This document shows, piece by piece, positions 54,815-63,632 of a stretch of DNA of 64,000 nucleotides. Each line of letters opens with the position of its first letter. The stretch's first letter is position 1. This DNA comes from Iphinoe sp. HA4291-MV1. GTDB taxonomy: Bacteria > Cyanobacteriota > Cyanobacteriia > Cyanobacteriales > Nostocaceae. The DNA is taken from assembly GCA_019359415.1 (NCBI GenBank), contig JAHHHH010000009.1, positions 1-64,000 on the forward strand, written 5' to 3'. The notes below the pieces were generated by a model that saw only the letters and a program-made list of their open reading frames with translations, was not told the DNA's origin and did no database searches. Both the position numbers and the translations under genes were made by a program.

Positions 54815-55921
54815 TCACAATCGCTGTTTCAACAGCGCTCTGAGTTCATTCTGCTTTTGGACACCTCCAGCAATCAAGATACCGATTTTTCCAACCAGAA
54901 TAGTACCCCAGTTGACTATCACAACACCCGTCTTGCTTTGAGAATTGAACTCAATATCACTGAAATCAAGGTTTTCGAGCGAGTCATATTGCGTCTTAAA
55001 GGTTTCGCAGTACCAACTAGGGATATTGAGCTTCTTGGCAATACCTGTGGGATATGATGCGCCATTAAAGCGTGGATTGCATTCGATTGCCAAATAACGC
55101 GTCTCGTGTGTTGCATCTTCCACAACAGCAACATCAAAAGCAAATACCTCTTTCATTCCACGTTGCGCCATCCACTCAGCTATTGGTTCAACGGTTTCCC
55201 AAGGTTGATGTGTACTGGGATAGCAATTGCCGATATGAGCGTAACCATCAAGTATTTGAGAAGTTATGGCGAGACGTTGAAGCTTTGAAGCCTCAACACA
55301 GTATTGCAAATTTAAAAAGGAGGAAGTTGCAACCTCCTCTTGAATTTGCACAGGTATTTCATCAGAAAACGTTTTCTGAATTTCGGAAAGCTGTTGTTGA
55401 TTTTCACATCGACAAATTCCGGCACCATCAACAGAAATGGTAGGTTTGAAATAACACGGATAAGGAAACTCAGATAAGTCTTTGATAGCAGCCTTGTTTT
55501 TAAAACAAAATGTTAGAGGAATACTAACTCCAAGCTCTTGTGCAAGCTGTATAAAGTTGTTCTTGCAGTTCATAAACTTAACCACGTTCCACCAGTCGGA
55601 GTCTAACTGGAGAAACCAATCTTCATCACAATCGACTTTGCTTGTAGTATTGCCGAAGAAGAAAAGGGAAATGTTATGGTTAGGATGGTCTTCCAAAACT
55701 CTCAGCGAAACATCCCAGATGACATTTTTGCTATGGCTTAAACCTATCCGTCTATAGTGTTCGGTAATAATATTCCATTGCGATTTTAAATCTGGGTGCA
55801 ACTGAATAATATCCTCTGGTTCCGTCGAACCTAGCACCCTACCAGAATAAAGGTGGTTACCTATCACAGACTCATGGGTGCAAACCATAATGTCATGGTT
55901 GAAAATTCTATGGCGAGTCAC
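54815..55921 (-). CDS. Orphan ATP-grasp ligase
   Basis: 368 aa. The central ATP-grasp fold shows FPYPCYFKPTISVDGAGICR (nucleotide-binding lysine and glycine loop), IQIQEEV-like VQIQEEVATSSFLNLQYCV, and the metal-binding ECNPRFNGASYPTGIAK. The N-terminal domain (DIMVCTHESVIGNHLYSGRV) and C-terminal tail (VVIVNWGTILVGKIGILIAG) are unfamiliar. ATP-grasp enzymes of this shape join a carboxylate to an amine, for example in peptide natural products. No NRPS, precursor peptide or mycosporine gene is nearby, so the substrate is unknown. It is divergent from a 44-aa frame and a VapBC pair. Confidence 0.8.
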   Translation of the reverse strand: MTRHRIFNHDIMVCTHESVIGNHLYSGRVLGSTEPEDIIQLHPDLKSQWNIITEHYRRIGLSHSKNVIWDVSLRVLEDHPNHNISLFFFGNTTSKVDCDEDWFLQLDSDWWNVVKFMNCKNNFIQLAQELGVSIPLTFCFKNKAAIKDLSEFPYPCYFKPTISVDGAGICRCENQQQLSEIQKTFSDEIPVQIQEEVATSSFLNLQYCVEASKLQRLAITSQILDGYAHIGNCYPSTHQPWETVEPIAEWMAQRGMKEVFAFDVAVVEDATHETRYLAIECNPRFNGASYPTGIAKKLNIPSWYCETFKTQYDSLENLDFSDIEFNSQSKTGVVIVNWGTILVGKIGILIAGGVQKQNELRALLKQRL

Positions 55922-56093
55922 TGTTTAATTAATCTTATGAAGTTGACTAAAAATTGATAAGAAATAACAAATTCTTAATTTATGCTCTCATTAGAGCAAA
56001 ATATAAAAAATCTATCTTTAGATAGATACTATAGGAAACATTAATTAACCATCAATAGATGCACAAAAGTAATTGACACATAATTTACGTAGT

Positions 56094-56228
56094 ATGCATC
56101 ATGAAGGTAAGTTCTGGGATAATCAACGCAATGGTCGAAGGGTATATACTTATGCCAATGGAACACGCAGTGTAAAGATTTGGGTAAATAATAAGTTTGT
56201 TATACCTGAGAGAAGTTCAACTCCATAA
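56094..56228 (+). CDS. Possible 44-aa MORN-like small protein or fragment
   Basis: ATG at 56094 to TAA at 56228 reads HHEGKFWDNQRNGRRVYTYA, NGTRSVKIWVNNKFV. The spacing of Gly, Tyr and Trp resembles MORN repeats (Y-x-NG-x-R, IW-x-N-x-K). No ribosome site is evident, so it may be a leftover of a longer MORN protein. It fills part of the 392-bp gap between the ATP-grasp and antitoxin genes; the rest shows only A/T-rich promoter-like sequence. Confidence 0.35.
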   Translation: MHHEGKFWDNQRNGRRVYTYANGTRSVKIWVNNKFVIPERSSTP

Positions 56229-56313
56229 TTAAAAGCCTCTGTTTTGTAAATTTAGATTTTAAGCTTTTTTTCTTATACTCTGTGGTTCAAATCAAAATTC
56301 TTAAATTAAAAAT

Positions 56314-56577
56314 ATGAACGAATCTAAAACAATTACTATTAAACTTTCTGCCGAGGACTTTGAGCGTCTAGAAACCGAAGCTAAAAGGCTCAATGTGCCT
56401 CCTGATGCCTTAGCATCAATTATGTTGCAATTCAGTTTGGCTAAGATTAATCCATCTATCGATGCGCTTGCAGCTTTATGGTCTCTCCAAGAACTCACTA
56501 AAGATCTACCTCCCATTGATGCTGTAGAATTAGTACGGGCAGGCAGAGAAGAGCTAGAACAGCGGGGCATTTTTTAA
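56314..56577 (+). CDS. Antitoxin of a PIN toxin pair (VapB-like)
   Basis: 87 aa. An N-terminal ribbon-helix-helix-like segment (TITIKLSAEDFERLETEAKR, LNVPPDALASIMLQFSL) is followed by a helical C-terminus (LPPIDAVELVRAGREELEQR) suited to wrap the toxin. It ends 3 bp before a PIN-domain gene, the standard antitoxin-toxin layout. It is expected to neutralise the toxin and repress the shared promoter. Confidence 0.85.
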   Translation: MNESKTITIKLSAEDFERLETEAKRLNVPPDALASIMLQFSLAKINPSIDALAALWSLQELTKDLPPIDAVELVRAGREELEQRGIF

Positions 56578-56580
56578 TCA

Positions 56581-57003
56581 ATGGCTGTTGTTTTAGATGC
56601 CAATTTTTTAGTAGCTCTGATTACGCCTCACCCTTTGAGAGAAAATGCGACCAGATTATTTCGGGACTGGCTAGCTCAGGATATTGACAGACACACTCCT
56701 GAATTAGCTCGTTACGAAATTGCTAACGCTTTAACTAGACTTGTTGTAGCGAATTTATTCCCATCAGAGGGATTGACACAAGCTTGTGCAGAACTTGCCA
56801 TATTGCCTATCACTTATCATCAATTCATAGTTGAGCCGCGAGTTATTGAAATTGCCTTGACATTGAGGCGAAATAGTGCATACGATGCAGCATATTTAGC
56901 TCTTGCAGAAACCTTGAACGCTGAACTGTGGACTCTGGACGGACCACTTTATCGTAATGCATCAGGACAAGGTTTTCCTGTCCGGTTACTGGGTGAATTT
57001 TAA
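56581..57003 (+). CDS. PIN-domain toxin ribonuclease (VapC-like)
   Basis: 140 aa PIN domain with the four acidic residues: Asp in VVLDANFLVAL, Glu in ELARYEIANALTRLV, Asp in NSAYDAAYLALAE and Asp in LWTLDGPLY. It is predicted to be a Mg2+-dependent ribonuclease that cuts tRNA or other RNA when free of its antitoxin. Its stop overlaps the end of the convergent ketoacyl synthase gene by 4 bp. Confidence 0.9.
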   Translation: MAVVLDANFLVALITPHPLRENATRLFRDWLAQDIDRHTPELARYEIANALTRLVVANLFPSEGLTQACAELAILPITYHQFIVEPRVIEIALTLRRNSAYDAAYLALAETLNAELWTLDGPLYRNASGQGFPVRLLGEF

Positions 57004-58226
57004 CGTTCCTTCCCCAAAGCGATCGCAGCATTCTGTCCTCCAAATCCAAAGCTAAAACACAATACGCACTGAATTTTACTTTGACGCGCTTCTCTCACCA
57101 AATCCAAATCAAATTCAGGATGTCTCAAACCAACGCAAGGTGGTAAAATCTGTTGCTCCAACGCCATCAGTGAAAAAGCAACACCCAAAGCTCCTGATGC
57201 TCCTAATGTATGACCTGTGGCTCCTTTTGTAGAACTGATTACTACGCTTTTGGGAAATAACTGCTGTATTAATAAGCTCTCAATGTGGTCATTGAGTTGC
57301 GTAGCTGTACCATGAGCATGAATGTAATCAATATCATTTGCACTCAGGTGACTGCGGTCTAGACATTGTTTCACTGCAGCGATCGCACTTCTCCCCTTTG
57401 GTTCCGGAACAATAGCATGATATGCATCTGCTGTCAAGCCAAAACCAAGAATTTGCCCATACACTCTTGAGCGACGCTGCTGTGCTAATTGGGCTGATTC
57501 TAGAACAAAGACTGCTGCACCTTCGCCCAAAACCAAGCCTTCTCGACGAACATCAAAGGGATAAGCTCCTGTTTTTGCTAAGGCTCCCATTTGTTGAAAC
57601 CCAGTTATGGTGAGAGGTGTAATAGGTGCTTCCACTGCACCAGCAATTACCCTTTGACATTGCCCAGTTTGGATCAGATCAGCGGCTTGTGCGATCGCCC
57701 AAATTCCAGTCGCACAAGCCGCCATTGGTGCCAAAACAACTCCACAAGCACCAATTTGCCGTGCTGCTGCGATCGCATTCATATGAGGCAAAGTATCTAA
57801 CCAACCCTCTAAAGAGAGAGGGAGATGGGGGAATGGGGGGATGAGGGAGAGATTCTTAATTTTGAATTTTGAATTTTGAATTTTGAATTGTTTTGTCCCC
57901 TTGTCCCCCCATTCCCCATGCATCTGTCGCGCCATCTGCTCCCACAATCCTTGATAGCTGCGACTTGAACCAATCACAACCCCACAATCTGGTAAAGGTG
58001 GACATAATCCTGCATCTTTTAAAGCAGATGTCACAACCAACTGAGTCAGCACTCCCATCTGTGCTGGTTGTTCCTCAATCATTCCTAAAGGGCGTGATTC
58101 CAATTCTGGAAATGGTTGATACCGTCTAATTCCAGATTCACCTGCTATTAACTTTTGCCAATTATCTTCTAGATTTTTGCCTAAAGCGGAAACTAAACCA
58201 ATACCAGTGACAACAACTGCAACCAT
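57000..58226 (-). CDS. fabF: Beta-ketoacyl-ACP synthase (FabF-like) with in-frame repeat insertion
   Basis: 408 aa from ATG 58226 (VAVVVTGIGLVSALG; the frame upstream to 58265 is repeat-derived). Thiolase fold with catalytic Cys in MAACATGIWAIAQ, His in YIHAHGTATQLND and Lys/His in TKGATGHTLGASGALG. It extends acyl-ACP by malonyl-ACP condensation. About 35 residues (GTKQFKIQNSKFKIKNLSLI and flanks), between RQMHG and EGWLDTLPHM, are not family sequence: they are translated from a palindromic heptamer repeat (about 57820-57917) inserted in frame. The loop is on the surface before the catalytic Cys, so activity may survive. It probably represents a second, non-essential KAS. Confidence 0.87.
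   Translation of the reverse strand: MVAVVVTGIGLVSALGKNLEDNWQKLIAGESGIRRYQPFPELESRPLGMIEEQPAQMGVLTQLVVTSALKDAGLCPPLPDCGVVIGSSRSYQGLWEQMARQMHGEWGDKGTKQFKIQNSKFKIKNLSLIPPFPHLPLSLEGWLDTLPHMNAIAAARQIGACGVVLAPMAACATGIWAIAQAADLIQTGQCQRVIAGAVEAPITPLTITGFQQMGALAKTGAYPFDVRREGLVLGEGAAVFVLESAQLAQQRRSRVYGQILGFGLTADAYHAIVPEPKGRSAIAAVKQCLDRSHLSANDIDYIHAHGTATQLNDHIESLLIQQLFPKSVVISSTKGATGHTLGASGALGVAFSLMALEQQILPPCVGLRHPEFDLDLVREARQSKIQCVLCFSFGFGGQNAAIALGKER
57820..57917. repeat. Heptamer repeat with 14-bp inverted ends inserted in fabF
   Basis: GGGGAATGGGGGGA (57828-57841) is the exact reverse complement of 57904-57917. Between them are four TTTTGAA heptamers (about 57861-57887) and TTGTCCCCTTGTCCCC. Flanking family text resumes cleanly on both sides. 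It is the kind of short tandem heptamer repeat known from heterocystous cyanobacteria, here inside a gene and in frame. Confidence 0.8.
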
Positions 58227-58456
58227 TTTCTGGAAGTGGGCAAAATGGGCAAGGGAGCTAAACAATTCGCTCGTTCACGCATTCGCGAGCGTGAGAAAAA
58301 AAGAATTCTTATGCCGTACCTTATGAATTGATAATGCACGAATTTGAGCGCAGCGAGTGGGGACAAGGAGGACAAGGGAGCACCGGGAAGTAGAAGAGAA
58401 AAATAATTTTTGCCCAATGCCCAATGCCCATTGCCCAAGTCCCTTATTTCTACTTG
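58227..58456. repeat. Repeat-bearing gap between ppi and fabF genes
   Basis: TTTTGCCCAATGCCCAATGC at about 58405-58430 and GGACAAGGAGGACAAGGGAG at 58362-58381 are members of the 7-bp-word repeat family. A short inverted pair CGTTCACGCATTCGCGAGCG lies near 58270. No gene found. Confidence 0.6.
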
Positions 58457-59293
58457 CTACTGTCCAGCGTTTTTCAGATTTTCTGCACCTTGAGTGACTT
58501 TGGCAGAGTCAATGCGATCGCCTTGCTGAATCTTGTTGACAACATCCATACCATTGGTAACGTAGCCAAAAACAGCATAGTCACCATCTAGGAAACCTAA
58601 ATCTGCTAAAGCGAAGTAAAACTGTGAGGAAGCAGAGTCTGGCGTTTGCGATCGCGCCATTGCGACTGCACCCAACTTGTGCTGTAATACAGGTGGCTTA
58701 TCTATACCAGCCGTCTTAAATGTTTTGCTGTAAATCGGCTGGTTTGAGCCTTTTGGCTTAATCTCTAAGGGCACGTAGCGAATTTTTCCAGTTTTTGGAT
58801 CGGTAAAACTTCCTGCTCCCAGTTGATCGACTGGAACATTTGGGTTTTTACTTTGAGGGTCCCCTCCTTGAACCACAAACGGTTGAGGTTGGCGTACGAC
58901 TCTATGGAAAACCAAGCCATCGTACACACCTCTTTGGACTAAATCGACAAAGTTACCCGCAGTTATTGGGGCATCAGCACCATCTACTTCGATGGTAATG
59001 GGTGAACCTTTGACGGTCATAACCACCGTTGCTTTTCCTTCGAGTCGTGGTAAATCTTTCATTCCAGGAATACTTTCGTTTGTAGTTTCAGATACAGAAG
59101 TCGCCTCTGTGGTTGCCGTGTTAGCCGTATTAGTTGTATTAGCGGTTGTCTCGGCGGTTGGGTTGTTGCTTGCTTCGGTAGCTGCGGATGTTGGAGAAGA
59201 ATTAGAAACAACTTGCTGTGTGGAACAGCCCCCCAACATCAACGCACCAACAATGATGAGAGCTACTAAAAATTGGGGAATTTTTAACCACAT
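58457..59293 (-). CDS. Lipoprotein cyclophilin (peptidyl-prolyl isomerase)
   Basis: 278 aa. A lipoprotein signal peptide ([16 protein letters not shown], lipobox LGGC) is followed by a Thr/Asn/Ala-rich linker to about residue 75, then a cyclophilin domain: [40 protein letters not shown] (active-site Arg region), [13 protein letters not shown] and [24 protein letters not shown] in two parts. It catalyses proline isomerisation of exported proteins, probably anchored in the plasma or thylakoid membrane facing the periplasm or lumen. It lies between fabF and ycf4 on the same strand. Confidence 0.92.
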   Translation of the reverse strand: MWLKIPQFLVALIIVGALMLGGCSTQQVVSNSSPTSAATEASNNPTAETTANTTNTANTATTEATSVSETTNESIPGMKDLPRLEGKATVVMTVKGSPITIEVDGADAPITAGNFVDLVQRGVYDGLVFHRVVRQPQPFVVQGGDPQSKNPNVPVDQLGAGSFTDPKTGKIRYVPLEIKPKGSNQPIYSKTFKTAGIDKPPVLQHKLGAVAMARSQTPDSASSQFYFALADLGFLDGDYAVFGYVTNGMDVVNKIQQGDRIDSAKVTQGAENLKNAGQ

Positions 59294-59328
59294 TGCTAGT
59301 TACAGACACAACCACTGTATCTTAGCCT

Positions 59329-59925
59329 CTAAAGTCCTTCTAAGGGCACACCCAAAAAGCGGGCTAACTTAGCACCTTGAACTTCCAGCTCTTGTAAAGA
59401 CAAAGGTTGACCTACTCGTGTTAAAAGAATGTCTCGCCGACCCTTAACGCGCAAGTAAAGCGCGCGACGAGGGTTAAGACCTTCTCTCACCTCAACTTGC
59501 ACAGACTGCACATCTTCTGTACTACAGTCAATTTCAATACGGCGGTTTTTCCCTGGATATCCCCAGCGGAAAATTGTAACGGTGCCATTTTCCCGGTTAA
59601 ACTCGTTGTATCCGCCTCCCAGATCCCATAAAATCGTAAGCCATAGGTATAAGGCTAGGAGTAAGCCAGCAGCACCATACAACCCCATAACCAACCCTTG
59701 TGGGACGAATACCAGTTGAGTGGGGTCAGAAACTATGAGTAAATTGATTTTGAGATAGCTGGAAATACCAGCGAGCAAGAAGCCCGTAGCCCCCAAAAAA
59801 ACGACAGTTGCCCACCAGTAGTTACTGAACCGACGAGAACCGAGAACCTTCTGATGTAAGACGCTGGAAGTTGATTTATCGCCGTTAGGCGACTCACCTG
59901 TGTTAATGGTTGTTGATGCCGTCAT
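59329..59925 (-). CDS. ycf4: Photosystem I assembly protein Ycf4
   Basis: 198 aa from ATG 59925 (MTASTT), the length expected; the open frame continues upstream to 59991 but is not conserved-looking. Two adjacent membrane helices (SNYWWATVVFLGATGFLLAG and LVMGLYGAAGLLLALYLWLT) precede the soluble domain: NGTVTIFRWGYPGKNRRIEI, VQVEVREGLNPRRALYLRVK. Ycf4 helps assemble photosystem I in thylakoids. It is divergent from psbD. Confidence 0.94.
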   Translation of the reverse strand: MTASTTINTGESPNGDKSTSSVLHQKVLGSRRFSNYWWATVVFLGATGFLLAGISSYLKINLLIVSDPTQLVFVPQGLVMGLYGAAGLLLALYLWLTILWDLGGGYNEFNRENGTVTIFRWGYPGKNRRIEIDCSTEDVQSVQVEVREGLNPRRALYLRVKGRRDILLTRVGQPLSLQELEVQGAKLARFLGVPLEGL

Positions 59926-60399
59926 TAGAACTACCTTGGTGCGTGAGATCTTCCCTTTACAAAGTCTGCCATTGCAGCAGATGTATTGCAAGTTTAGCGA
60001 ATTTCAACAGTCGGTGAGTACCGAGTACCGATCAATGAGTGGAAAAGGATTAGTCAGTTCACTCAGGACTTAAAATTTTTTAAGTTTTCTGAGAAAACTT
60101 GTGTCAGATTGTAAAAATTCTGATATTGGTATTAATAATAGGTTCGTGCCTTATACCTGATTTCTTCATGTAAATCAGGCACAAAGCAGAACTAATGTGA
60201 TAAGTTAAAAATCATTAAGTTTCCGCAAGCTGGATTACCAACTGGTGGGAGCTGTTGTGGCATCGATGTGAGAAATGCTGTCTAGTCAGTCAGTATTTCT
60301 CAATAATACCAGTAGCTTTATGGCCGCTGTAAGTGTCACAAAAAAGTTAATTCCTCAAAAAAAGTTGCAATTTTAGTAAAAAAGAGGATTTTTAGTCCG
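59926..60399. promoter_or_regulatory. Divergent ycf4-psbD control region
   Basis: This 474-bp gap must contain the leftward ycf4 and rightward psbD promoters and the psbD leader. AAAAAGAGGATTTTTAG before the psbD ATG offers an AGAGGA ribosome site. Imperfect palindromic stretches such as TGATTTCTTCATGTAAATCA (about 60159-60178) might be regulator sites; none matches a known operator with confidence. Confidence 0.4.
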
Positions 60400-61458
60400 A
60401 TGAGCATCGCAGTTGGACGCGCCCCCAGTAGCCGAGGGTGGTTTGACGTTCTGGATGACTGGTTAAAGCGAGACCGATTCGTGTTCGTAGGTTGGTCAGG
60501 GATACTACTGTTTCCCTGCGCCTTCCTCGCACTAGGCGGTTGGCTAACCGGCACCACCTTCGTCACCTCTTGGTACACCCATGGGATAGCCTCATCCTAC
60601 CTGGAAGGGTGCAACTTCTTGACAGTAGCAGTATCGACCCCAGCAGACGCAATGGGACACTCGCTATTGCTGTTGTGGGGACCAGAAGCACAAGGAGACT
60701 TCACCCGTTGGTTCCAATTAGGAGGCTTGTGGCCATTTGTGGCGCTGCACGGAGCATTTTCACTCATAGGCTTCATGCTGCGGCAATTTGAAATCGCCAG
60801 AGTAGTAGGAATTCGTCCCTACAACGCCATTGCCTTTTCTGCTCCCATAGCAGTCTTCGTGAGTGTGTTCTTGATGTACCCGTTGGGACAATCAAGTTGG
60901 TTCTTTGCTCCCAGCTTTGGGGTAGCGGCGATTTTCCGCTTCCTGCTGTTTGTACAAGGCTTCCACAACTGGACACTCAACCCCTTCCACATGATGGGAG
61001 TAGCAGGAGTGTTGGGTGGAGCGCTGCTGTGCGCCATCCATGGAGCAACAGTAGAAAATACCCTGTTTGAAGACAGCGAAGGTTCCAATACCTTCCGTGG
61101 CTTCAATCCCACGCAAGCAGAAGAAACCTACTCAATGGTGACGGCAAACCGATTCTGGTCACAAATATTTGGAATCGCCTTCTCCAACAAGCGCTGGTTA
61201 CACTTCTTCATGTTGTTTGTGCCAGTGACAGGGTTGTGGATGAGTGCGGTAGGGATTGTGGGTTTAGCACTCAACCTGCGGGCTTACGACTTCGTGTCGC
61301 AAGAATTGCGGGCGGCAGAAGACCCAGAGTTTGAAACATTCTATACCAAGAACATTTTACTCAACGAGGGGCTGCGCGCTTGGATGGCTCCTGCTGATCA
61401 GCCTCACGAACAATTTGTATTCCCTGAAGAGGTACTACCCCGTGGTAACGCTCTCTAA
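60400..61458 (+). CDS. psbD: Photosystem II D2 protein
   Basis: 352 aa, exactly the canonical length. Standard D2 sequence: [60 protein letters not shown] and the C-terminus [14 protein letters not shown]. Pheophytin, chlorophyll, QA and non-haem iron ligand regions are intact ([40 protein letters not shown]). It forms the PSII core with D1. The last 17 bp overlap the start of psbC, the classic arrangement. Confidence 0.97.
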   Translation: MSIAVGRAPSSRGWFDVLDDWLKRDRFVFVGWSGILLFPCAFLALGGWLTGTTFVTSWYTHGIASSYLEGCNFLTVAVSTPADAMGHSLLLLWGPEAQGDFTRWFQLGGLWPFVALHGAFSLIGFMLRQFEIARVVGIRPYNAIAFSAPIAVFVSVFLMYPLGQSSWFFAPSFGVAAIFRFLLFVQGFHNWTLNPFHMMGVAGVLGGALLCAIHGATVENTLFEDSEGSNTFRGFNPTQAEETYSMVTANRFWSQIFGIAFSNKRWLHFFMLFVPVTGLWMSAVGIVGLALNLRAYDFVSQELRAAEDPEFETFYTKNILLNEGLRAWMAPADQPHEQFVFPEEVLPRGNAL

Positions 61459-62827
61459 TAGATCAATAACTTTAGGTGGTCGTGACCAAGATTCCACTGG
61501 CTTTGCCTGGTGGGCTGGTAACGCCCGTCTTATTAGCCTCTCCGGTAAACTGTTGGGCGCTCACGTTGCCCATGCTGGTTTGATTGTATTTTGGGCTGGA
61601 GCGATGACCTTGTTTGAAGTCGCTCACTTCATTCCCGAAAAGCCCTTATACGAGCAGGGCTTCATCCTGCTACCTCACCTCGCTACCTTAGGATGGGGTG
61701 TTGGTCCTGGTGGTGAAATTATTAGCACCTACCCTTACTTTGTTGTCGGTGTAGTGCACCTCATTTCCTCCGCTGTACTCGGTTTTGGCGGTATCTATCA
61801 CGCCATCCGTGGTCCAGAAACCTTAGAAGAGTACTCCTCTTTCTTTGGTTATGACTGGAAAGACAAGAACAAGATGACCACCATCATCGGGTTCCATCTC
61901 ATTATTTTGGGAGTCGGTGCCCTACTGTTGGTGCTGAAGGCAATCTTTTTCGGTGGTGTCTACGATACTTGGGCACCTGGCGGTGGTGATGTTCGTGTCA
62001 TTACCAACCCAACACTGAACCCAGCAGTCATCTTCGGTTATCTGCTGAAGTCTCCATTCGGTGGAAGTGGCTGGATCGTCGGTGTCGATAACATGGAAGA
62101 TGTCATCGGTGGTCACATTTGGGTTGGTCTCACCTGCATTGCTGGGGGCGTTTTCCACATCCTCACTAAGCCTTTTGGCTGGGCACGTCGCGCTTTGATC
62201 TGGTCAGGTGAAGCTTACCTCTCCTACAGCTTGGCTGCTGTAGCCCTAATGGCCTTCACTGCTTCTTGCTTCGTCTGGTTCAACAACACCGTCTATCCCA
62301 GCGAATTTTACGGACCAACAAACGCTGAAGCCTCCCAGGCTCAGTCTTTCATCTTCTTGGTGCGTGACCAGAAGCTGGGGGCTAACGTCGCTTCTGCCCA
62401 AGGTCCTACTGGTCTAGGTAAATACCTAATGCGCTCCCCCACTGGTGAAATCATCTTCGGTGGTGAGACCATGCGCTTCTGGGATTTCCGTGGTCCTTGG
62501 CTGGAACCTCTGCGCGGTCCCAACGGTCTTGACTTGGATAAGATAAAGTATGACGTTCAGCCTTGGCAAGTTCGTCGTGCAGCTGAGTACATGACCCACG
62601 CTCCCAACGGTTCACTCAACTCTGTGGGTGGAGTCATCACGGAGCCTAACTCCTTCAACTATGTTAATCCCCGTGCTTGGTTAGCGACTTCCCACTTCGT
62701 GTTAGCCTTCTTCTTCCTTATTGGTCACTGGTGGCACGCTGGTCGTGCTCGTGCAGCCGCTGGTGGTTTTGAGAAGGGAATTAACCGTCAGACTGAACCA
62801 GTATTGTTCATGAAGGAACTCGACTAA
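61442..62827 (+). CDS. psbC: Photosystem II CP43 antenna protein
   Basis: 461 aa from a GTG at 61442, inside psbD (17-bp overlap). GAGG at 61429-61432, 9 nt upstream, supports this start, and [19 protein letters not shown] is the usual CP43 N-terminus. The larger open frame upstream (from 61331) is psbD antiphase. Six helices bind chlorophylls through conserved His; the lumenal Mn-cluster residues are in [12 protein letters not shown] (Glu354, Arg357 in usual numbering). Some positions differ from typical Nostoc CP43 (for example HWWHAG for HLWHAG, and [13 protein letters not shown]), which may be lineage drift. Confidence 0.96.
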   Translation: MVTLSNRSITLGGRDQDSTGFAWWAGNARLISLSGKLLGAHVAHAGLIVFWAGAMTLFEVAHFIPEKPLYEQGFILLPHLATLGWGVGPGGEIISTYPYFVVGVVHLISSAVLGFGGIYHAIRGPETLEEYSSFFGYDWKDKNKMTTIIGFHLIILGVGALLLVLKAIFFGGVYDTWAPGGGDVRVITNPTLNPAVIFGYLLKSPFGGSGWIVGVDNMEDVIGGHIWVGLTCIAGGVFHILTKPFGWARRALIWSGEAYLSYSLAAVALMAFTASCFVWFNNTVYPSEFYGPTNAEASQAQSFIFLVRDQKLGANVASAQGPTGLGKYLMRSPTGEIIFGGETMRFWDFRGPWLEPLRGPNGLDLDKIKYDVQPWQVRRAAEYMTHAPNGSLNSVGGVITEPNSFNYVNPRAWLATSHFVLAFFFLIGHWWHAGRARAAAGGFEKGINRQTEPVLFMKELD

Positions 62828-62847
62828 CAGATTTCTTTCATCAGGTG

Positions 62848-62956
62848 ATCCTTACGGGTATCTCCTCCACTCTTTGGTTGCTTCAGTTGCCAGTCGTTGC
62901 TACAACGGAACGGCAGGTTGCACGATCGGGGGATTCCCCAAGGGCGCACTGGCTCA
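62848..62956. repeat. Dispersed repeat after psbC
   Basis: CTTACGGGTATCTCCTCCA, GCTTCAGTTGCCAGTCGTTG and GCACTGGCTCACAATCAC in this order match the longer copy at about 43098-43308 (between sqdB and sqdX), which has additional sequence in the middle. It separates psbC from its terminator. Confidence 0.75.
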
Positions 62957-62971
62957 CAATCACAAAATTGT

Positions 62972-63003
62972 AAAGCTCCTGTTCTAAAGCGGGAGCTTTT
63001 TCT
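62972..63003 (+). terminator. psbDC terminator
   Basis: AAAGCTCC (62972-62979) pairs with GGAGCTTT (62992-62999), followed by TTTC. It is likely to end the psbD-psbC transcript. The remaining gap to 63254 shows no gene and should hold the promoter of the small downstream gene. Confidence 0.75.
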
Positions 63004-63254
63004 TAAGTAAAAAATCTTTTATCAAGCGAAAAAGCGTCAGATATTGGCAAATGACTACTACAGACTCTGTAGAACTTCTGTGAAAATACAACCTGGTTTA
63101 TAATGAGCGAGTTACCAGAGGATATACAAAAGTCTGTCGGTAACACCTATGGTTTGAATTGAATACAGCTTCAAGCAAATTAAAGGTAACAGCAGAGATA
63201 ACATAAAATAAGGCGAAGTCCTAACTTGAAATTACTTAACAAAGGCAGTTAACA

Positions 63255-63515
63255 ATGGGCAGACTCAATCCCTACACTCTACAGATGCAAATTACCAGGA
63301 TGTTTGAGCAAGGACAATCATTTTTCGCTACAACAAAAGTGCAGGAGTGGTTGAAAGAACGCAATCATCATCCCGCAGATTACGATATTCTTTTCCATCA
63401 AAAACCCGCACCTCCCGGTTCAAAACAAGTCATGGTTGTTGAAATTGAATTGCGTCGTAAAGATGGACAACCTGTTGATCCGTGGTTGCAAGAACAAGCC
63501 AATCTTCATGCCTGA
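63255..63515 (+). CDS. Small conserved hypothetical protein (86 aa)
   Basis: 86 residues: GRLNPYTLQMQITRMFEQGQ, FFATTKVQEWLKERNHHPAD YDILF in two parts, and VMVVEIELRRKDGQPVDPWL. It is soluble, with an N-terminal helix and C-terminal strands; no motif recognised. The start has AAAGGCAG upstream. It is 117 bp before a methyltransferase gene on the same strand and may share its transcript. Function not assigned. Confidence 0.65.
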   Translation: MGRLNPYTLQMQITRMFEQGQSFFATTKVQEWLKERNHHPADYDILFHQKPAPPGSKQVMVVEIELRRKDGQPVDPWLQEQANLHA

Positions 63516-63632
63516 TCTGAAATAATCTTAAAAAAACAGTTTTAAAAAATGATAATTTCGCGCCAAGACGCTAAGACAATAAGATAGTTTTTGCGCCTTG
63601 GCGAAAAATTTCAAAAATTATCACAAAATATT

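Noticed and set aside
61331-61441. Upstream extension of psbC
   Set aside because: This part is the psbD frame read out of phase; the GTG at 61442 with its GAGG site and conserved N-terminus is the proper start.
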